From: Exilibacterium tricleocarpae
GTDB taxonomy: Bacteria; Pseudomonadota; Gammaproteobacteria; Pseudomonadales; Cellvibrionaceae
NCBI RefSeq assembly: GCF_007004655.1
Contig: NZ_ML660088.1
Span: forward strand, 202,840 to 266,839
Length of the DNA stretch: 64,000 bases
Reading direction: 5' to 3'
Under the pieces are notes generated by a model. That model was not told where the DNA came from and ran no database searches. It saw nothing but the letters and a program-made list of their open reading frames with translations. Of this stretch, positions 30,709 to 39,782 are shown one piece after another. The position numbers were made by a program, and so were the translations under genes. How positions within the stretch are numbered: the first letter of the stretch is position 1; every line of letters begins with the position of its first letter.

Positions 30709-31726
30709 TTTTCTCTCCTTTATCTTCTCTTTCTGAGATGGCGCTTGTTACAACATTCTGTGCGCCTAAAAACAATAGACGAACCTGTTAGTGTCGGCTC
30801 AAGCCGACCAATCTTTTCGCTATAAGCCAATCGCCACCCGACCTCGGGAACAGCGGAATCTCTATACTGATTTGCGATATCCAAATTCATTCTTATCTTC
30901 TTTTCATCTAATTAATATCAGGCAATTCCACAAGCTGGCCTGCGGTAACACCAAACCTTCGCAGCGGCGCACCACCCGGCACAGTTTTCGTCCCGCCGGA
31001 GCGGCAGCGGCCGGAAAAGCGGGAATCTGACACAGCATAATCGAAGCGGACTTGGCTATACTTGATGACATCGTTTTCTGTTGCGTGTCCATGTGTTTGC
31101 CTTGTGTCTAGGGCGCCGGTGGGGCGCCGGGCCGCCAGTCCCGGTTATTTCGCCAAACCGCTATTTTTGCTCGTCAAACTGTCAAACATGGCACGTATAT
31201 TGAGTCTCTGTACGCTGGACCTATAGGCTATTTTCAGCCTGACGGGGCCATTGTAGAGTGCCGATCACGCAGTGTAGAGTGTCAATCTTGTAGAGTATCC
31301 ATATAGGCATTCAATATGGCTGGCCAACCTGGGTAAGATAGACCGGAGACCCGGCAGATATATTGGCGAGCGCAACGGCAGAACAGAGACAGCAGTACTG
31401 GAGCAGGTCTTGGAGACAGTACCGCACACAGCACCGGAAATTTATGAGTTGTAAGGCAGCGTTCGTCCCAATTTATTGAGTTAACTGCAACCTTATCAGT
31501 CTTATACAGTATCAGGGTATGGGGACGCAGAGCCTGACCAAAGGGCGAATGTCAGTCTAAGTGAGTTTTCACTAACATCGAACCAGTTTATTGCCGGCAC
31601 GCAGGGCAGTTGGAAGTACAGGGCGTGCAGGTGTCAAGGAGGCAAGGAACCCAGCGCATAGAATGGGCTCTAACCTTAGTTGTTGGGTCTTGTGTGTCAA
31701 TCACTGAATAAAAACGCGGTTCAACT
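30709..31726. other. 1-kb gene-free region upstream of the envelope cluster
   Basis: No frame here looks coding on either strand. It is AT-richer than its surroundings. It contains three copies of a word tgtagagt(g/a)(t/c)c at 31252-31262, 31273-31283 and 31289-31299, similar to the repeats at 12393-12490. It presumably carries the promoters for ilvE on one side and the 31727 cluster on the other. Decayed genes are possible but not recognisable. Confidence 0.5.
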
Positions 31727-33178
31727 GTGCATACTCTAAATTGTTGTCGTTACTTCGATCGGGCTTACGCTGACATCAAGCACCTGGGTCGTAGCTGTTT
31801 GGGTCACAGGTTCCGGGGTAACAGGCTCCCCCAACCCAGCTATGGAAATCTCCACGACGCCTCCCGCGAAAACTCGGCCCCCGGCCGACAGCGGACCAAA
31901 TCCTATACCGCTATCTGTCTGATTGCCGGACTTCCCCTTATGGCCGGCGCCCAGTCCCAGGGATCGGCGGTCACAGACTATCTGATCAGCCCCGGCGAAA
32001 AGGGCGAGGGCAGCAGCATCGCACGTATCGTCAGCGAGGAGGATACGAGGCCCAAAGTTCGCTCCACCAACGACTATCAGCTCGAAATCGATCGGGTCGA
32101 GACCGAACAGGGTGCCTATGGCAGCCAGTTGTCGGAACACCTGGTGGGCCTGGGTATCACCTATCAGACCGAGGGCGAACACGACGATGCCATCGAGGCG
32201 TTTAAGCGCGCCATGCATGTCAACCGGGTCAACGAAGGACTCTACAGCCTCAGCCAGGTACCCATCCTGGAGCGCCTGATCGAGAGCCACGTGGCGCGCG
32301 GTCAGTGGAGCGAGGCTAACGACCGCCATCAATACCTCTACTGGCTGCACCGCCGCAACTTCGGTACCGAGGACCCGCGCATGCTGCCGGTGATCGACAA
32401 ATTGAGCGCCTGGCACCTGAATGCCTACGCCCTGGATATGGGGGCGGGCCTGTTCAACCATCTGATCAGCGCCCACAAGTTGTTCAATCTGGCGGTGGAC
32501 ATCATCGACACCAACTACGGCAAAAATGACCTGCGGCTGATCGACGCACTGCGCGGCATCACCGTCTCCAATTATTACCTTGCCACCTACAAGGGCGAAA
32601 CCGAACCCAGCTTTCAACTGCGCGCCGGCAGCGAACCCACCAGCGCCGAGCAGAAAGCGCGCCTCGACCAGTACATTACCAACAGCTACAACAGCGGCAA
32701 GCGGGCCATCAGCCGCATGGTAAATGTCTACGCCAACAACCCCGACTCCCCGCCCTGGGCCGAGGCCAAAGCCAAGGTGGAACTCGGCGACTGGTACCTG
32801 TTGTTCAACAAGTGGCAGTCGGCGCTGGCAATTTACCAGGAGTCCCACGATGCGCTCAGGGACGGCAATATCGACCAGACCCAGATCGACCTGTTGTTCG
32901 GACAACCGGTGGCATTGCCCGACTTGCCCTTGGTCGATTCCTCAGTAGTGGAGGAGGATGAAGAGAACCAACCCTATGTCTTGGTGTCATTTGATGTAAC
33001 CCCTTACGGCAGAGCACGAAATGTGGCCATAATAGAATCTATGCCGGAAGACAATGTGCGTATTCGCTCACGGGTACGCAAGGCACTGAAGTTGGCAAAA
33101 TTTCGACCCCGATTTGAAAACGGGTCACCGACGCTGACGACGGGAATGACCCACAGATACTTATTTGCCGACGACTGA
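31727..33178 (+). CDS. TPR protein with TonB-C-like C-terminus
   Basis: Up to 483 residues. The start is uncertain: the first codon available after an upstream stop is GTG 31727, but a hydrophobic segment that looks like a signal peptide (AICLIAGLPLMAGAQS) begins only about 60 residues later, with no start codon just before it. A frameshift or unusual start near 31842 is possible. The middle has TPR-like helices (GITYQTEGEHDDAIEAFKRAM; YLLFNKWQSALAIYQESHDAL). The last 70 residues match the TonB C-terminal/energy-transducer pattern (VLVSFDVTPYGRARNVAI, then ALKLAKFRPRF). Likely periplasmic, first gene of the envelope cluster. Confidence 0.75.
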   Translation: MHTLNCCRYFDRAYADIKHLGRSCLGHRFRGNRLPQPSYGNLHDASRENSAPGRQRTKSYTAICLIAGLPLMAGAQSQGSAVTDYLISPGEKGEGSSIARIVSEEDTRPKVRSTNDYQLEIDRVETEQGAYGSQLSEHLVGLGITYQTEGEHDDAIEAFKRAMHVNRVNEGLYSLSQVPILERLIESHVARGQWSEANDRHQYLYWLHRRNFGTEDPRMLPVIDKLSAWHLNAYALDMGAGLFNHLISAHKLFNLAVDIIDTNYGKNDLRLIDALRGITVSNYYLATYKGETEPSFQLRAGSEPTSAEQKARLDQYITNSYNSGKRAISRMVNVYANNPDSPPWAEAKAKVELGDWYLLFNKWQSALAIYQESHDALRDGNIDQTQIDLLFGQPVALPDLPLVDSSVVEEDEENQPYVLVSFDVTPYGRARNVAIIESMPEDNVRIRSRVRKALKLAKFRPRFENGSPTLTTGMTHRYLFADD

Positions 33179-33259
33179 CAACCACCCCAGGCGAGGGATT
33201 ACCGGGGTTGAAGGGTCGGCTGACCATTAGAGACGCAACACTCTAAGGAAGGTGGAAAG

Positions 33260-34375
33260 ATGAAGACCGTAAAAGTGATACCCCTGGTAGCGGCCCTGGC
33301 ACTGTCGGCGGCGGCCCTGCAAGGCTGCAAGACACAACAGACGCAGCAGCAGAGCATGCCGCAGCCACCCTCGCCGTCGAGTTCCAGCTCGTCTTCCAGC
33401 AGCTCGTCCTCGAGTAGTTCTTCGTCCAGCAGTTCTTCGTCCAGCAGTTCTTCGTCCAGCAGTTCTTCGTCGAGCAGTTCAGGCCAGCAGTCCGGGTCTC
33501 CGAGTTCGGGCATGCCCTCTTCCGGTATGCCATCTTCGGGCATGCCCTCCACCGGCGGCCTGCCGAGTGCCGGCCTGCCCTCTTCCGGCATGCCCGGTAT
33601 GCCGAGTATTCCGAGCGGTTCGTCACGGGGCGAGCAGGGCGACAGCCGCGCCGACGGGCGCCGCTCCGGCGAGCGTGACCGCGGCCGCACCGCCGATGGC
33701 GGCGCCACCGCCGAAAGCGGTGAACGCAGCGATGGCGAGCAGGTCTCCTACGGCGACTCGAATCAACCTTCCGAAGACATCAGCAGCGGCGAGCAGGGCC
33801 GCGACAGCGGCGATATCGATTTCTCTGAGGAGGAGTCCGGTGGCGGCCAGAGCAGCGCCAGCGATCAGTCCCAGGGCGGCCAATCCGGCGGCTCCCTTCC
33901 CAACGAAGCTGCCGCCACCGCGGCTGAGCGGGCCGCCGAACTGGAAGGCGAACTGGACGATTCCATCGCCAGCTACGACGGTATGATCCTGCGCGAGCGC
34001 GGCTATATCCTCAATCGCGGCAACCAGCAGGGCAGCGAAGAAGACCTGGAGCCGGCCGGCGGCGGCGGGGTCCCCTACGATGAGGGCGGCGACGGCGATC
34101 AGCCCCCGTTTGGCGGCGGCGCACCGGGCGGTGCTCCGCCCCGCTACGACTCCGACTCCGCCGGCGGCGGCTACGGCCCGGACTCGGCCCCCAAACGCTC
34201 GGGCGACTACCAGCACGACAATCAAACCGCGCCGCCACCACCGGACATCCCGGACGGTAGCGATGACGATGTCGTGGCCCGGCAGATTCGCGAGGCGGCC
34301 ATGCGCGAGACCGATCCGGTGTTGAGGGAAAAACTCTGGGAGGAATACCGCAAATACAAGAATCAAAGCCAATAG
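33260..34375 (+). CDS. Serine-tract lipoprotein
   Basis: 371 residues. Signal peptide with lipobox AALQGCK (Cys about 23), then a tract of more than 30 Ser residues (about 38-74), a Ser/Gly/Met/Pro repeat region (PSSGM repeated) and a long hydrophilic acidic/Gly-rich segment without a recognisable domain. The last 40 residues are helical (QIREAAMRETDPVLREKLW). The Ser tract is partly encoded by four 15-base tandem units (33416-33475). It probably reaches from the outer membrane across the periplasm or outwards. The ribosome site ggaagg is good. Confidence 0.82.
   Translation: MKTVKVIPLVAALALSAAALQGCKTQQTQQQSMPQPPSPSSSSSSSSSSSSSSSSSSSSSSSSSSSSSSSSSSSGQQSGSPSSGMPSSGMPSSGMPSTGGLPSAGLPSSGMPGMPSIPSGSSRGEQGDSRADGRRSGERDRGRTADGGATAESGERSDGEQVSYGDSNQPSEDISSGEQGRDSGDIDFSEEESGGGQSSASDQSQGGQSGGSLPNEAAATAAERAAELEGELDDSIASYDGMILRERGYILNRGNQQGSEEDLEPAGGGGVPYDEGGDGDQPPFGGGAPGGAPPRYDSDSAGGGYGPDSAPKRSGDYQHDNQTAPPPPDIPDGSDDDVVARQIREAAMRETDPVLREKLWEEYRKYKNQSQ
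33416..33475 (+). repeat. 15-bp tandem repeat in serine tract
   Basis: Four head-to-tail copies of agttcttcgtccagc; the fourth has one change. Each unit encodes five Ser residues, so slipped-strand copy changes would shorten or lengthen the lipoprotein spacer in steps of five residues without breaking the frame. Confidence 0.85.
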
Positions 34376-34386
34376 GATTGATACCG

Positions 34387-35598
34387 ATGAGACAACTGAA
34401 CTTCGGCTACCTACTCTTCCTCGCAATGGCGCTGAGCCTGGCGGGTTGCTCCAGCCAGGTGGTCAAGACCACGGCCAACGTGCCCGTCATGCAGGAGACC
34501 GGTGAGATCGCGGAAGATCAACTGCTCGATGTGGGTATCATGACATTCGATGCCGGCCTCGACGACGCCGCCGACAGTGACGACGTGGTGATATTCCCGG
34601 AAATCCGCAAGGCGGAATCCCGCTTTATCGCCGTGCACCTGATGGAGACCATGCAGAGCAGCGCCGCCTGGGGTGCGGTGCGGGTCATACCCAACGAGCA
34701 GAGCGCTGTCGACGTCACCGTCGACGGTGTCATCCTGCAATCCGACGGCGAGTCGCTGGTGGTGGAGGTGACGGTGCGCGACGCCACCGGGCGGGAGTGG
34801 TTTCAAAAAGAATACCGCGAGCTGGCCAGCCGCTATGCCTACGACCCCAAGCGCACGATAAAGATCGAGCCGTTCCAGAATCTGTATAACAAAATAGCCA
34901 ACGATATCCTTATTCACCGCCGCACGCTGGAGGCGGCGGATATCAGGAATGTGAGACTGGTCTCCGAACTGAAGTTCGCCCGCAGTTTTTCACCGGACGC
35001 CTTCGGCGATCACCTCGGTCAGGACAAGCAGGGGCAATTGCAGATCAAGCGCCTGCCCTCAGAGAACGACCCGATGCTGGACCGCATCCGCAGTATCCGC
35101 GAGCGCGATTATCTGTTTGTCGACACGCTGCAGGACTATTACGGCACCTTCGTCAAAGAGATGGCAGAACCCTACAAAGAATGGCGCCGCCTCAGCTACA
35201 GAGAAGTGATGGCGGTGCGGGACCTGAAAAAAGAGGCGCGCGCCCAGACCATCGCCGGGGTGGTGGCTATTCTCGGCGGAATCGCCGCGGCCGGCAGCGA
35301 TAACCGCTCGGCCCGATCGGCCGGTACCATCGCCGTCGCCGGCGGCGGCTACCTGATCAAAGGCGGCTTTGACAAGCGCGCCGAGGCTCAAATTCACGTC
35401 GAGGCGCTGCAGGAACTCGGCGACTCGCTGGAGGCCGATATCGAGCCCCAGGTCATCGAGTTGGAAGATCGCACCATCACGCTGTCGGGCAGCGTCGAGA
35501 ACCAGTACAACCAATGGCGCGAACTGCTGCGCGACCTCTATCGCCTCGACACCGGCGGTGTCGACCCGAGTGCCGGGGAACAAGACCCGGAAAAATAA
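34387..35598 (+). CDS. Lipoprotein of unknown function in envelope cluster
   Basis: 403 residues from ATG 34387 (aggattg upstream). Signal peptide and lipobox LSLAGCSS. The first part looks like a lipoprotein fold with alternating strands (AVDVTVDGVILQSDGESLVVEV), the middle is helical, and about residues 288-326 are a hydrophobic Gly/Ala-rich segment (IAGVVAILGGIAAAGSD, GTIAVAGGGYLIKGGF) that could insert in or lie along a membrane. Not a family I can name. Twelve bases after the serine-tract lipoprotein gene, so co-expressed. Confidence 0.78.
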   Translation: MRQLNFGYLLFLAMALSLAGCSSQVVKTTANVPVMQETGEIAEDQLLDVGIMTFDAGLDDAADSDDVVIFPEIRKAESRFIAVHLMETMQSSAAWGAVRVIPNEQSAVDVTVDGVILQSDGESLVVEVTVRDATGREWFQKEYRELASRYAYDPKRTIKIEPFQNLYNKIANDILIHRRTLEAADIRNVRLVSELKFARSFSPDAFGDHLGQDKQGQLQIKRLPSENDPMLDRIRSIRERDYLFVDTLQDYYGTFVKEMAEPYKEWRRLSYREVMAVRDLKKEARAQTIAGVVAILGGIAAAGSDNRSARSAGTIAVAGGGYLIKGGFDKRAEAQIHVEALQELGDSLEADIEPQVIELEDRTITLSGSVENQYNQWRELLRDLYRLDTGGVDPSAGEQDPEK

Positions 35599-35729
35599 AT
35601 CAATGAGTACAGGACGCCGAGCCATGCCAGCGCGTGGCGGCATCCTGTTGACTTAACGACTCGGAGTGGCAACATAATTACTCCCATTGATCTGACGCCA
35701 TCCGGAGCAAGAGGCGAGACCCAGCGTAT

Positions 35730-37271
35730 ATGAGCGACCCAACGGAAAAACAGTCCGGCCCTGAAGACGGCGCAGCGCCCGCTCCGAGCCCGGCAACCAC
35801 TTCCCCTCCGGCCCCCGGCTCGCCGAACTCAGCGGCGGCGGCGCTGCCCTGGTGGCAGCACAAGCGCAACCAGGGCATTGCCTTTGCGGCCTTGATGCTG
35901 CTGGTGGTGGCGGTGGTATTCTGGCTGCCGAACGTGGTCGAACCCCCGCCCCCGCCGGCCGCCGGGGAGAGCAGCGCGCCGGTACCGCCGCCCAGCAAAC
36001 CCATCGAGTCCCCCTGGAGTGATGCCCAACTGGCCAAAGAGCGCCGCGCCGCCCAGGACATACTGTCCGACATGCTGAAAAAACAGGAACAACTTGAAGA
36101 TATGTCGGTTTCCCAATGGGCCGCCGCCGAATACCAGCAGGCGCTGGAGACGGCGACGGCGGGGGACACCTACTACCGCCAGCGCAAATTCGAGCAGGCC
36201 AGGGAGAACTACGAGAGTGGCCAGGCGCAGTTTGATCGACTGCTGCAGCAATCCGCGACTGTCTTCGACACCGCCCTCGAAGCCGGCACTGCGGCGCTGG
36301 AGGCAGGCCGGGCCGACGACGCCCTCGCCCAGTTCGGCCTCGCCGGCGCCATCCGACCGGACGACGACACCGCCCAACAGGGCCTGGCCAGGGCCCAGGT
36401 GCTGGAGCAGGTACTGGCGCTGCTGCAGTCGGCCACCGGGTTAAAGCGAGAACAGCAGCTGGAAGCGGCCCTCGAGGCCGTCGAGCAAGCGCTGGCGCTG
36501 GACGCGGCATCGTCGCCGGCGCAGACGGCACTGGCCGCTATCAAACAGGCGATTCAGGACCGCGACTTCTCCCAGGCCATGTCCGAGGGTTATGCCGCGC
36601 TCTACAGCAAACGCTTCACCCAGGCCAAACGGTCGTTCCAACAGGCGCTGACCATCCGGCCCGGCGCCGCCGAAGCCAACAACGCCCTGACCCAGGCCCG
36701 CAACCAGCACACCCAGACCCGTATCCAGGCGGCCTTGGCCGAGGCCGAGCGCCTCGAGCAAAAAGAACAGTGGGCGGCGGCCAATGACAGCTACGGCAAG
36801 GCGCTGGCACTGGACAGCAGCCTGGTCGCCGGCCGCATCGGCCAGATTCGCAGCAGTGCCCGGGCGACACTGGACACCACCGTTGAGAAACTGCTGGCCG
36901 ATCCCCTGCGCCTGTCCGACCCGGCCGTGCACCGGCAGGGCCGCGCGACCCTCGGCGATATGCAGGCCATCGCCAACCCCGGCAGCCGCCTGCAGCAACA
37001 GACACAGCGCCTGTCTGCCCTGCTCACCGAAGCACAGCAGCCGGTGACCATCACTTTACAATCGGACAACCAGACCCAGGTCACCGTTTACCGGGTGGGC
37101 AATCTGGGTCGCTTCACCAACCGGGAGCTGTCGCTGAAGCCGGGCCGCTACACGGCCGTGGGTATTCGCGAGGGTTACCGCGACGTGCGCCGGGAGTTTT
37201 CGGTGACCCCCGGCGGCCAGACCGAGACCATCGTTATCCAGTCTGTGGAGAAGATATCACTGGATGGATAA
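35730..37271 (+). CDS. Single-pass membrane protein with TPR-like periplasmic domain
   Basis: 513 residues. Pro/Ala-rich cytosolic N-terminus (1-45), one membrane helix at about 50-68 (AFAALMLLVVAVVFWLP), a coiled-coil segment, and about 300 residues of TPR-like repeats (ADDALAQFGLAGAIRPDDDTA; FTQAKRSFQQALTIRPGAAEA). The C-terminal 75 residues are a beta domain resembling PEGA (LKPGRYTAVGIREGYRDVRR). The topology mirrors the next gene, whose start lies inside this one (eight-base overlap), so the two are probably made together as partners. Confidence 0.82.
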   Translation: MSDPTEKQSGPEDGAAPAPSPATTSPPAPGSPNSAAAALPWWQHKRNQGIAFAALMLLVVAVVFWLPNVVEPPPPPAAGESSAPVPPPSKPIESPWSDAQLAKERRAAQDILSDMLKKQEQLEDMSVSQWAAAEYQQALETATAGDTYYRQRKFEQARENYESGQAQFDRLLQQSATVFDTALEAGTAALEAGRADDALAQFGLAGAIRPDDDTAQQGLARAQVLEQVLALLQSATGLKREQQLEAALEAVEQALALDAASSPAQTALAAIKQAIQDRDFSQAMSEGYAALYSKRFTQAKRSFQQALTIRPGAAEANNALTQARNQHTQTRIQAALAEAERLEQKEQWAAANDSYGKALALDSSLVAGRIGQIRSSARATLDTTVEKLLADPLRLSDPAVHRQGRATLGDMQAIANPGSRLQQQTQRLSALLTEAQQPVTITLQSDNQTQVTVYRVGNLGRFTNRELSLKPGRYTAVGIREGYRDVRREFSVTPGGQTETIVIQSVEKISLDG

Positions 37272-39372
37272 GCAGCCCCTGACACCGCCGCCTGTCGAGC
37301 CCGGCGCCGCCGGGACCGGCCAGCCCGATGCGGGCAATATCATTCAACCGACGGCATTTACCCCGGCAAGCGGCGAGACGCGCCGGTCCCGCCTCGCCAT
37401 CCGGCCGGTAACGGTGATACTCGGCAGCCTGCTGTTGGTATGCAGCCTGATCGCCTGGTTCCTGTTTACCGCCAAGTCCGTGTTGATCAACACCACCCCG
37501 GCCACCGCGCAGATAGACGTGTCCGACAAGCTCAACTTCAGGCTCGGCGAACACTATCTTATGCGCCCCGGCAGCGCCGGACTGACGCTGTCGGCACCGG
37601 GCTACTATCCACTGCAGACCGAACTGCAAATCTCCGCACAGCAAAACCAGACTTTTGACTATGTCCTGGAAAAACTGCCGGGCCACCTGACTGTCACCAC
37701 CACCCCGGAGACCAACGCCCAGGTATCGATCGACGGCGAGGTAGTCGGCAGCGCCGGCAGCAAAATATCCGACATCAGCGCCGGCGAACACCTGCTCGAA
37801 GTTCGGGCCGAACGTTATCGGACGCACAGCCAGCCGCTGGTGATCGAAGGGCTCGATACCCACCAGCAACTGGCGCTCACGCTGGAGCCGGCCTGGGCCG
37901 AGGTCAGCCTCAGCAGCACCCCGGCCGGCGCCCGGTTACTGGTGGACGGCGAAGCAGCGGGCAGCACGCCGCTGACGGCGGAAATTCTCGAAGGAAAGCG
38001 GGACCTGATGGTTAAACTCGCCGGCTATAAGGCCTGGCAGACACAACTTGAGATCACCGCCGGCAACCCGGTGGAACTGCCTCCCATCGCCCTGGAAAAA
38101 GCCGACGGACTGGTGCTTTTGAGGTCCCGGCCCCAGGGGGCCGGGGTGACGGTCAACGGCCAATACCGGGGCCAGACACCACTGGAACTGACCCTGCCGC
38201 CGGGCCAGGATTACAAGTTCACCCTCTACAAAGACGGTTTTCAGCCCGCTCACCGGCAGTTGCAAGTGGTCTCCGGCGCAGACCAGAACCTGGATATCAC
38301 CCTGCAGGCGCAACTGGGCCAGGTCGACATTCGCGCGCCACACGCCGATGCCCTGGTCTATATCGACGACCGTCTGATGGGGCGCGCCAACCAGGTGTTC
38401 TCCCTGCCCGCGCGCCAGCATCGGGTAGTGGTCAGGAAAGAGGGGTTTGTCGACTACCAGACCAGAATCCTGCCGCGCCCGGGGCTGGAACAGGTGGTGG
38501 TGGCAAAGCTCAGGACCGAGGAGGAAGCCAAGTGGGAGAATATAAAAACCGAAATCACCACCGCCGCCGGCCAGAAGCTCAAGCTGTTCAAACCCAACGA
38601 GGACTTTACTATGGGCGCCTCGCGCCGGGAGCAGGGACGCCGCGCCAACGAGGCGCAGCGACAGGTCGCCCTGACCCGGCCGTTTTATCTCGGGCTGACG
38701 CACGTCACCAACGCCGAGTTCCGCCGCTTCAGCAAATTTCACTCCTCCGGCCACGTCAAGGGCAACAGCCTCAACAACGACCGCCATCCGGTGGTCAACG
38801 TGTCCTGGCAACAGGCGGCCCTGTACAGTAACTGGTTGTCGGAACAGGAAAAACTGCCGCTGTTTTACCAGGTCGAAGGCGGCAAGGTGACGGGCTTCAA
38901 CCCAGCGGCCAGCGGCTATCGGCTGCCCACCGAAACCGAGTGGGCCTGGGCGGCCCGCCGCCGGCAAAACACTATGCTGAAATACCCCTGGGGCAACAAC
39001 CTGCCGCCGTCGAAAAACGCCGGCAACTATGCCGATCGCAACGCCGCCCCCCTGGTCGGCAATATCCTGGCCGACTACGACGACGGCTTCGCCGTCACCG
39101 CGCCGGTCGCCAGCTTTGCCGCAAACCCCAGGGGCCTGTACGACCTCGGCGGCAACGCGGCGGAATGGCTCAACGATTTTTACGGCATCAAAACCGGACT
39201 GTCACTGCAGAAAGAAGTGGACCCGATGGGTCCCGAAACCGGCGACTTTCACGTTATCCGCGGTTCCAGTTGGGCCCACGGTACGGTAACCGACCTGCGC
39301 CTGTCGTTTCGCGACTACGGCACCGAGGCCCGCAATGACGTGGGTTTTCGCCTGGCGCGTTTCGTCGATTGA
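37264..39372 (+). CDS. PEGA-repeat membrane protein with formylglycine-enzyme-like domain
   Basis: 702 residues: cytosolic tail, membrane helix at about 49-69, then four or more PEGA-type beta domains (for example VSLSSTPAGARLLVDGE, VLLRSRPQGAGVTVNGQ, VDIRAPHADALVYIDD) up to about 420. A SUMF1/FGE-sulfatase domain covers about 445-702 (DFTMGASRREQGRRA, HPVVNVSWQQAALYSNWLS, YRLPTETEWAWAARR, VIRGSSWAH, VGFRLAR). The copper-binding Cys residues of real formylglycine-generating enzymes are absent; there is no Cys at all after the membrane helix, and the usual GNVWEWC reads GNAAEWL. It is therefore likely a binding or scaffold domain, not an enzyme. Confidence 0.88.
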   Translation: MDKQPLTPPPVEPGAAGTGQPDAGNIIQPTAFTPASGETRRSRLAIRPVTVILGSLLLVCSLIAWFLFTAKSVLINTTPATAQIDVSDKLNFRLGEHYLMRPGSAGLTLSAPGYYPLQTELQISAQQNQTFDYVLEKLPGHLTVTTTPETNAQVSIDGEVVGSAGSKISDISAGEHLLEVRAERYRTHSQPLVIEGLDTHQQLALTLEPAWAEVSLSSTPAGARLLVDGEAAGSTPLTAEILEGKRDLMVKLAGYKAWQTQLEITAGNPVELPPIALEKADGLVLLRSRPQGAGVTVNGQYRGQTPLELTLPPGQDYKFTLYKDGFQPAHRQLQVVSGADQNLDITLQAQLGQVDIRAPHADALVYIDDRLMGRANQVFSLPARQHRVVVRKEGFVDYQTRILPRPGLEQVVVAKLRTEEEAKWENIKTEITTAAGQKLKLFKPNEDFTMGASRREQGRRANEAQRQVALTRPFYLGLTHVTNAEFRRFSKFHSSGHVKGNSLNNDRHPVVNVSWQQAALYSNWLSEQEKLPLFYQVEGGKVTGFNPAASGYRLPTETEWAWAARRRQNTMLKYPWGNNLPPSKNAGNYADRNAAPLVGNILADYDDGFAVTAPVASFAANPRGLYDLGGNAAEWLNDFYGIKTGLSLQKEVDPMGPETGDFHVIRGSSWAHGTVTDLRLSFRDYGTEARNDVGFRLARFVD

Positions 39373-39416
39373 GCAGGACCTAGGCCGAGAAGCGCACAAA
39401 CTTGGGAGACTGAGCT

Positions 39417-39668
39417 ATGGGCTATGTAAAGAGAATCAGACTATTGAGCGCAAGCCTGGCACTGGCGCTCGCCGCCGGCGCCGTGTCGCTGGCCGCCCAG
39501 GAGGATAAACCGGCCGCCGGCAAAGATGAAAAACAGGGCCAGGCCGAGGTGGCCCAGCCCCCTGCCGCAGCGCAGCAGGGCGAGGAGCAGGCCCAGAGCA
39601 GCGAGGACTTTATTCCGAGCGAGGAGATTTCAGAGGACCTGTCGGTATCGTTTCCGATTGATATCTAG
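39417..39668 (+). CDS. Small exported protein of envelope cluster
   Basis: 83 residues: signal peptide (about 1-27, ending SLAAQ), a Gln/Glu/Ala-rich middle of low complexity, and a distinctive C-terminal acidic segment (FIPSEEISEDLSVSFPIDI) that looks like a docking motif. Function unknown. Located 45 bases after the PEGA protein and 114 before the channel gene, all on one strand. Confidence 0.68.
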   Translation: MGYVKRIRLLSASLALALAAGAVSLAAQEDKPAAGKDEKQGQAEVAQPPAAAQQGEEQAQSSEDFIPSEEISEDLSVSFPIDI

Positions 39669-39782
39669 CCGGCACTGCTTGCGACGCTTGTTCACGTTAC
39701 TTGTTTACGGCTCTTGTTAACGACTTTTTTCATGACACAGGTTCATGACACAGGGCCACCCTACTAACAATAAAGGTCATTT

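Noticed and set aside
31736-32905. 389-codon minus-strand frame opposite the TPR/TonB-C protein
   Set aside because: The plus-strand frame has TPR and TonB-C patterns; the antisense one is Gly/Val/Ala-rich without motifs.
37264-39372. Active formylglycine-generating enzyme
   Set aside because: The domain fold matches but all Cys residues needed for catalysis are missing, and no sulfatase gene is nearby.
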